In this document: positions 58,742-64,000 of the stretch, one piece after another
Position numbering within the stretch: position 1 is the first letter of the stretch
Layout: every line of letters begins with the position of its first letter
Source: Umbelopsis ramanniana AG
Lineage: Eukaryota > Mucoromycota > Umbelopsidomycetes > Umbelopsidales > Umbelopsidaceae
Direction: 5' to 3'
Length of the DNA: 64,000 nt
NCBI RefSeq assembly: GCF_025399195.1
Contig: NW_026252092.1
Location: 310,001 to 374,000, forward strand
Program-made: the position numbers and the translations under genes
The notes under the pieces: model-generated
Databases searched by the model: none
Seen by the model: the letters and a program-made list of their open reading frames with translations, nothing else
What the model was told of the DNA's origin: nothing

Positions 58742-59100
58742 GAGAAGAAAGGGAAGAGAACCAAAAAGGGGATATAGGAAAGGCGAATGAAGTCAAGTAC
58801 TCCGTACTCCACGTGATGTATATTACCAAAGGTTCTTGGATATTGTTTATTTCATTAACACGATGGTCAAAAAGGGGGTGCAAAACTCTGAACTTGACAT
58901 TAGTGGAATCATGAATCAAGCAATGTAGGGTTCTACTTGAAGTCTGCGTCAAGCATTTTCCGAGGGTAGATTCGTCGTTCCAAACGTATAGGACGTATGT
59001 AGGAAGCTCAAAATGGAAATTTTCTCAAAGGTACGCCTATGAGCACAGCGAGTCATTTTTTATTTTCTTTCTCTCCCTTTCATTCATCACATCTTTGCGC
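58742..59100. promoter_or_regulatory. 359-bp bidirectional promoter VHC1 / PPZ
   Basis: Lies between the divergent start codons of the cotransporter and phosphatase genes, so both promoters are here. It contains a pyrimidine-rich tract just before the phosphatase start (59050-59090). No conserved site was identified with confidence. Confidence 0.6.
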
Positions 59101-60805
59101 ATGGGAAATCAAACTTCAAAAAGAAAAAAGCAAGAACGCAACAATCGTGGATATGAACCAGAAGACAATGTCTTAAGTACAAACACCGCTAGCTCCCTTT
59201 CTTCGATATTAAAAGGGTCAGGGAATAACCACCTTGGTTCCCCCTTACCTGCCAGCAGACCGCAAGGGTTTCCAAATGAGAAGCCTCGAGACAATGCAGG
59301 CGACCAAAATGGCATGCAAGAATATAGCACCTCACCCACGGATCAAAATCAATTCACAGTCCAATCGCAATCTCAACTCACAGCTACCTCATTCCGATCA
59401 ATAGGAAAGACTCTTGATATTGACGAATGTATACAAAAGCTATTGGACGTCGGCTACAGCGACAAGGTATTGAAGTCGTTTTGTTTAAAGAATAGCGAAA
59501 TAAATGCGATATGTCGTATGGTCTCCGAAATCTTTATGTCTCAGCCGGTAAGGTTACCCTCCGCACTTATCTTGCATTTCCTTCGCTATCTCAAAAAGAC
59601 CTTTTTTTTTTTCATTAGACACTGCTCGAACTTTCACCTCCTGTTAAAGTGGTTGGCGATGTTCATGGCCAATATTCGGATTTGATTAGACTGTTTGATA
59701 TGGTATGTCTTGCTCTATGTCTTCTTGTATTTTAAATCTGACAACATGGACTAAAACTCTTCTTAGGGCGGATTTCCGCCTGATTCCAATTATCTATTCC
59801 TGGGAGACTATGTAGACCGAGGGAAACAAAGCTTGGAAACCATTTTACTGCTTTTATGCTACAAGATCAAGTATCCTGAAAATTTCTTCTTGTTACGAGG
59901 AAATCACGAGTGCGCCAACGTCACTAGAGGTTAGTACCGGTAACTTGAGGGACAGCTATGAGATTTGTTCTGGTACTCATTTTGCATATGTATGTTCAAT
60001 TACAGTTTACGGTTTTTATGATGAATGCAAGAGAAGGTGCAACGTTAAGATTTGGAAATCATTTTGCGACTGTTTTAATACCATGCCCATAGCTGCTTTA
60101 ATAGCAGGAAAAATCTTTTGCGTTCACGGGGGGCTTAGGTAAGATAGCCACATCGAGTGATCAAGCCATATACTGAGAGCTCTCATCCTGATTTTACCAT
60201 TTCTTAGCCCCTCACTGCATTCTATGGATGATATAAGAGCAATTGAACGTCCTACAGATGTTCCCGATTACGGTTTACTAAACGACTTGTTATGGTCGGA
60301 TCCTTCAGAGACTGTAGTTGAATGGGAAGACAGTGATAGAGGGGTTAGCTACTGCTTTGGAAAGAGCGTCATCGATGCGTTCTTAGTGAAGAACGACTTT
60401 GAGCTAGTATGTCGTGCTCATATGGTTGTGGAAGATGGATACGAGTTTTTCGGTGATCGGTCGCTTGTTACTGTCTTTTCGGCACCCAACTATTGCGGCG
60501 AGTTTGATAATTTTGGTGCCATCATGGGTGTCAATGAAGACTTATTGTGTTCATTTGAGGTAACTATTGACCTTGAGTATATGGAATAGTGTTTTATACA
60601 TCTTGATACTGATTGTGCTCTAGCTATTAACCCCCGCTGATCATCCGCTGGCTCGGGAGAGAGCGGCTGCAAAGAAGACTGGCCGAAGACCTAGGTTTGT
60701 AAAAACTGTGCAAAAACTGGGGTTACCTTTTGTGCTCTCTTTCATTAATCACTGCCTCTATTTTACAGCCCTCCTATGCTACAACCGATGCCTGAGCAAG
60801 CCTAA
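59101..60805 (+). CDS. PPZ1: PPZ-type Ser/Thr protein phosphatase
   Basis: PP1-related phosphatase; yeast Ppz1 restrains K+ uptake through Trk and affects salt tolerance and cell-wall integrity. Exons: 59101-59547, 59619-59702, 59767-59929, 60006-60138, 60208-60559, 60624-60694, 60769-60805 (428 aa). It starts MGNQTSK, a myristoylation signal like that of Ppz proteins. A Ser/Gln-rich N-terminal extension of about 105 residues is much shorter than yeast's. The catalytic domain has [26 protein letters not shown] and [11 protein letters not shown]. The segment after [13 protein letters not shown] lacks a few residues usual in PP1 (RIYGFY becomes RVYGFY), but metal-binding residues are kept. The ATG opening the myristoylation motif was preferred to other frames. 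Confidence 0.92.
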
Positions 60806-60980
60806 GATCTTATTGGCGACCAGTTCAACCTTTTTGCCTTTTTTACCACTTTACACACTAACTACCATCATTCTTATCCACTGTACTTCTAATAACTGTA
60901 CATTCACTTTATCCTGTAGTTAAGTAACAAAATTTAAAATAGCTAGTGCTAATTTTCTGACCTTCCAAACGGCGCCAAAT

Positions 60981-63284
60981 TTACTTCTTTGATGCCATAA
61001 AGCAATGCCTGATCAACGCTTTTGCTTTTCTACTTGAGTAATGCATCGAACGATATTCCAATGAGACTTCCACAAGCGGTCCGAGAGCAGCAAACTTAGC
61101 AACATGCACAGCATTTGTGTCCGAAATAGTACTTCTCATTTTGTATGCGTTTTTGACATGAGCAATCGGGTCTCCATACGTTGGACCTTCTCGTTCGGTG
61201 TAACAAGAGTTGGTGCCTTGCTTGAATCCCATTTCGTTGATGGATATGTTGTGGCCATCAGGTTCCTGTGCCACCGCGTCAGTACCAATAGTGGTATCGT
61301 GATACATGTAGTCGGAAAAGTAGCAGCGAGCGTCGTCTGGTATCTTGCAATTTAGGAAAGCGTCATGCAGATATTGGATGGGAGCAACTAGTGATTCCGA
61401 GGGCTCCATATCCTGCATCCAGACTAAAACATCTCGGAAGTTGGCCATTTTTCCAGACAAGAAGATGAATAATAACATCATCCAACAGAATGATTGTGAT
61501 GGCGGCTGTACTTCCTTGAGATGTTTAATATTGGCTTCTTGCATTTCCTTCCATAGTGAAAATGCTGTTTCACATTGTGTGACGACAACGTCAGGCACTC
61601 CGTGGCATTGTTCTAGTAATATACAGAATATCGGCATCATAACGTCCTCGTTGCCAATCATTTGATACAATTTCTCTCTTCGTAAAAGCTTGAGCACTTG
61701 CATAGCTTTAGAGTATCGTATATTATCCTCACGTTCCGTGCTATTGGCGCAGATAAATAAAATATCTCGTAGAAACGCATGGCTTTCTTCGCGCTGCACG
61801 TCAAAGTGTTCAGACATCATGAAGACTGCATACACTCTCCAAGCGCGCTGCTCCCAATTAAATCTGGTCGATACGCTGGTTACGGGAGCTGCATTAAAGG
61901 CGCAACGACAGAGGCGCATCATCATTCGTCCTGTGTGGCGATCAACATTTTTACCCATGGATTCGAACAGCTTCCATCCGTATTCGTATTGTAAATTACA
62001 AATAGCAATATACAGCATCGAGTTATCGTTTTGAATTTCTTCAGTAGCATTTTTCTCGCTGTCTTTTGAATCAATCATCATTTTCTCCGTCCCACTGATA
62101 ATCCAGTCTATCATTCCTTTGCGACGAGCCGTAGGCTGCTCAGCTGCGATACTGCGTCGCCGTCCTTGTCTTTCCGCATAGTCATTTTCGTAAATTTCTT
62201 TGGCTCGGCCCCATCCACTGCTATCCAGAGCCGTCTGATAAAAAGAGAAGAGTAATTTCTTGTCATCAACAGTTACGTTGTCCATGAGAGGAGTCTTAAT
62301 CTGAATTGGTGGCAACTTCGTTGGTGCTATGGGATTCAATACTTCGATAGAAGGTTCTCCATAATCAGATAACAAAGTCTCGATTTGAAGTATCTCCCTG
62401 GGTTGAGCTAAGAGATGGAGAGTGATGGCTATTTTATATATTTCGGTGTCCCACTGTTGTCGAGGCAAAGAATAAATAGCTTGCTGAGCGAGGTCAACAT
62501 GATCGTACTGCACAAACAGATTTGCCAAGGTCGTATAAACTTCGTTATCCATGGTATATCCTGCTGCAACAACCTTTGAAAACAGTTTCCAAATGATACT
62601 GTCGATGATGTCGTCGCACTTGCATATATCCATTACCAGGTCCAAGATCTTCTGATCACAAAGTGTAAGCAGGATCTTTGAATAAGTCGACGCTAGTTCC
62701 TGTGGATCCTCATTGCCAATTTCTGACATATCAAGATGTTTTGCAGCTTCCTGCAAAACGTGAACGGCTCCTTGGACTTCTTCGGCGTTCAATAGGTTCC
62801 GTACATGGTTTCCAACCTCAAGACTATTAGTACGTTTTGGTGGTGAGAGGCGCTTGGATGCAGAGTTGTCGCCGGACGATTCAATGACGACGTTAGGATT
62901 TGGGCCATTTGCGTTGGATTCTGGAGCATCGGATTTATCCATGTTGTTTGCACCAGCTGCAGCTTTTTTGGCGTTTCGCTTCTTACTGCGCTTTGAAACT
63001 GGTGGGGTATCGTTTTCTTTCTTCGGTTGCTCAGTGGCATCAAGCTCATCGCTTTTTGGGGAGCTGACCATTACTGAAGAATCTGGGCTATTACTGGGCC
63101 ACGCATCGAAAGCTGTATTAAAGAGTGATGGCGATGAAGGCATAACTGGCGATGACAAGGATAACCTTATATCATCTTCGTCGAGTTTCGGGATTTCTAA
63201 AACTGGTAGATGCATGCTCGGTTTGTCTTTTGATATACGCATGGTGGGGTCCATCATACTCCATGTTGCTCCTAAGCCTGCCAT
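60981..63284 (-). CDS. helical-repeat (TPR/PPR-like) protein, function unknown
   Basis: A 767-aa open frame I do not recognise. Residues 1-160 are Ser/Pro-rich with a basic stretch (SKRSKKRNAKKAAAG). From about residue 165 it is helical with repeat-like segments such as EVYTTLANLFVQYDHVDLAQQAIYSL, AISSSGWGRAKEIYENDYAE and FCWMMLLFIFLSGKMANFRDVLVWMQ, which resemble TPR/PPR units. No targeting peptide is clear. The ATG lies just after an acceptor-like ACATTAG, so an upstream exon (for instance 63775-63580, phase-compatible) may add an N-terminus. It converges on the PPZ gene with 175 bp between stops. Confidence 0.7.
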   Translation of the reverse strand: MAGLGATWSMMDPTMRISKDKPSMHLPVLEIPKLDEDDIRLSLSSPVMPSSPSLFNTAFDAWPSNSPDSSVMVSSPKSDELDATEQPKKENDTPPVSKRSKKRNAKKAAAGANNMDKSDAPESNANGPNPNVVIESSGDNSASKRLSPPKRTNSLEVGNHVRNLLNAEEVQGAVHVLQEAAKHLDMSEIGNEDPQELASTYSKILLTLCDQKILDLVMDICKCDDIIDSIIWKLFSKVVAAGYTMDNEVYTTLANLFVQYDHVDLAQQAIYSLPRQQWDTEIYKIAITLHLLAQPREILQIETLLSDYGEPSIEVLNPIAPTKLPPIQIKTPLMDNVTVDDKKLLFSFYQTALDSSGWGRAKEIYENDYAERQGRRRSIAAEQPTARRKGMIDWIISGTEKMMIDSKDSEKNATEEIQNDNSMLYIAICNLQYEYGWKLFESMGKNVDRHTGRMMMRLCRCAFNAAPVTSVSTRFNWEQRAWRVYAVFMMSEHFDVQREESHAFLRDILFICANSTEREDNIRYSKAMQVLKLLRREKLYQMIGNEDVMMPIFCILLEQCHGVPDVVVTQCETAFSLWKEMQEANIKHLKEVQPPSQSFCWMMLLFIFLSGKMANFRDVLVWMQDMEPSESLVAPIQYLHDAFLNCKIPDDARCYFSDYMYHDTTIGTDAVAQEPDGHNISINEMGFKQGTNSCYTEREGPTYGDPIAHVKNAYKMRSTISDTNAVHVAKFAALGPLVEVSLEYRSMHYSSRKAKALIRHCFMASKK

Positions 63285-63425
63285 AATGCCTAATGTAAGA
63301 GAGTTCTGGAAAGAAAAGCGTCAAAGGAATCATCGATGTTTCGAATATTTCATATTTCCGTCCGGTGCGCATGATATGAGAGTCACGCTGTGTCAGTCTG
63401 TTCTGTGCTTTATGGCTTGTCACAA

Positions 63426-63775
63426 TTACGGTAACCATCTGGACAGCAGCTCTGCCAAATGATAACAAAAGGTCACTGTTAGTTCCATAGATGTTTTCAA
63501 TTTCATCAGATTGCGTATTCAAACTTTAGTGTGAGAGTCGTCATTGTTGGCTTCAGGAGAGGAGGTACAGAATATTCACCGTTGGTTATGAAGCGGAAGT
63601 TCCAGTTACGATGTTTCACATTAAGCATGCCCGACATGCTGAAATGAGCCCATAGGTCCCTCAATAACACTTCAAAGCGCAATGGCTTGATAGCGCTATT
63701 TTCATAATTGAATAATAAAGTCTTGAGAGCACAATTACTCCAAGGCAATTCTCCTCTAGCGAAGGTACTTGTCAT
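63426..63775 (-). CDS. uncertain small gene or 5' exon
   Basis: An ATG-initiated frame (63775-63580) reads MTSTFARGELPW...ALKTLLFNYEN...FEVLLRDLWAHFS and looks protein-like. A donor GTGAAT (63579) with an acceptor after AACTAACAG gives a second exon 63475-63426 ending HLAELLSRWLP, 81 aa in all. Alternatively the first part is the 5' exon of the helical-repeat gene on its left, with which it is also in phase. No family is recognised. Confidence 0.3.
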
Positions 63776-64000
63776 TTACACAGAACCCTCCGAATCCCGC
63801 TCAAATCTTGCAGTTTGATATAGTAATAGGGAATGCATAAGGCGTAAACGAATGCTGCTATATAGGTTTTTCTCGATGTATAACGACAGATTTTATATGA
63901 CTTAAGAGCATGATCAAACGGTTTGTAACAATTTTGGCAGTTGCCTTTTCCAACAAAAATTTATCTCGAGCCATCTAATTGAGATAACACATAGAGATTT

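Noticed and set aside
1-64000. tRNA, rRNA or CRISPR features
   Set aside because: No T-arm/acceptor pairing, rRNA-like block or regularly spaced repeat array was found by reading.

Overview
The window reads as nuclear DNA of a filamentous, probably early-diverging (Mucoromycota-like) fungus. The genes are compact, most have several GT-AG introns of 60-80 nt with CTAAC/TTAAC-like branch sites, and the spacers are AT-rich. The gene set is a eukaryotic housekeeping set: DNA polymerase delta, RAD5, SPF27, NOP14, SAM50, NOT4, RGP1, CLIP-170, a PAK kinase, PPZ phosphatase and a VHC1-type transporter. A SIVA-type protein and animal-like CLIP-170 ends argue for a lineage outside the ascomycete yeasts. 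No species can be named from the sequence alone.

Layout, left to right. 1-5 kb (+): 3' part of POL3, a CDKN3-like phosphatase and a SIVA-like Cys-rich protein. 5-8.2 kb (-): an F-box/LRR protein and a UBE3D-like (HECT_2) ubiquitin ligase. 8.9-9.9 kb (+): a WRKY/GCM1-type DNA-binding protein. 10-14.2 kb (-): RGP1 and SPF27. 14.3-17.6 kb: a broken, scrambled Ty3/gypsy retroelement lying between SPF27 and RAD5. 18.6-26.6 kb (+): RAD5 and CLIP-170. 27-30.2 kb (-): NOP14, head-to-head with SAM50 (+, 30.4-32.2 kb). 32.5-48.5 kb (+): an NXPE/PC-esterase-like membrane protein, a DCAF11-like WD40 protein, NOT4, a PWWP protein and a PAK/STE20 kinase. 50.4-51.3 kb (-): a CRZ1-like zinc-finger factor with a 3 kb upstream spacer. 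54.3-58.7 kb (-): a cation-chloride cotransporter, head-to-head with a PPZ-type phosphatase (+, 59.1-60.8 kb). 61-63.8 kb (-): a helical-repeat protein and an uncertain short gene.

Most genes act independently. Functional neighbours are the VHC1/PPZ pair with the nearby CRZ1-like factor (ion homeostasis), and possibly the F-box and HECT_2 genes (ubiquitination). Splice models were built by hand. For every multi-exon gene the exon lengths sum to a multiple of three and the joins restore family motifs, except where doubt is stated. Nothing in the window is clearly an undescribed system. The most unusual items are the mosaic retroelement in the SPF27-RAD5 promoter region, the fungal SIVA-like protein, the NXPE-like protein lacking its usual serine motif, and the VHC1-PPZ head-to-head pair.
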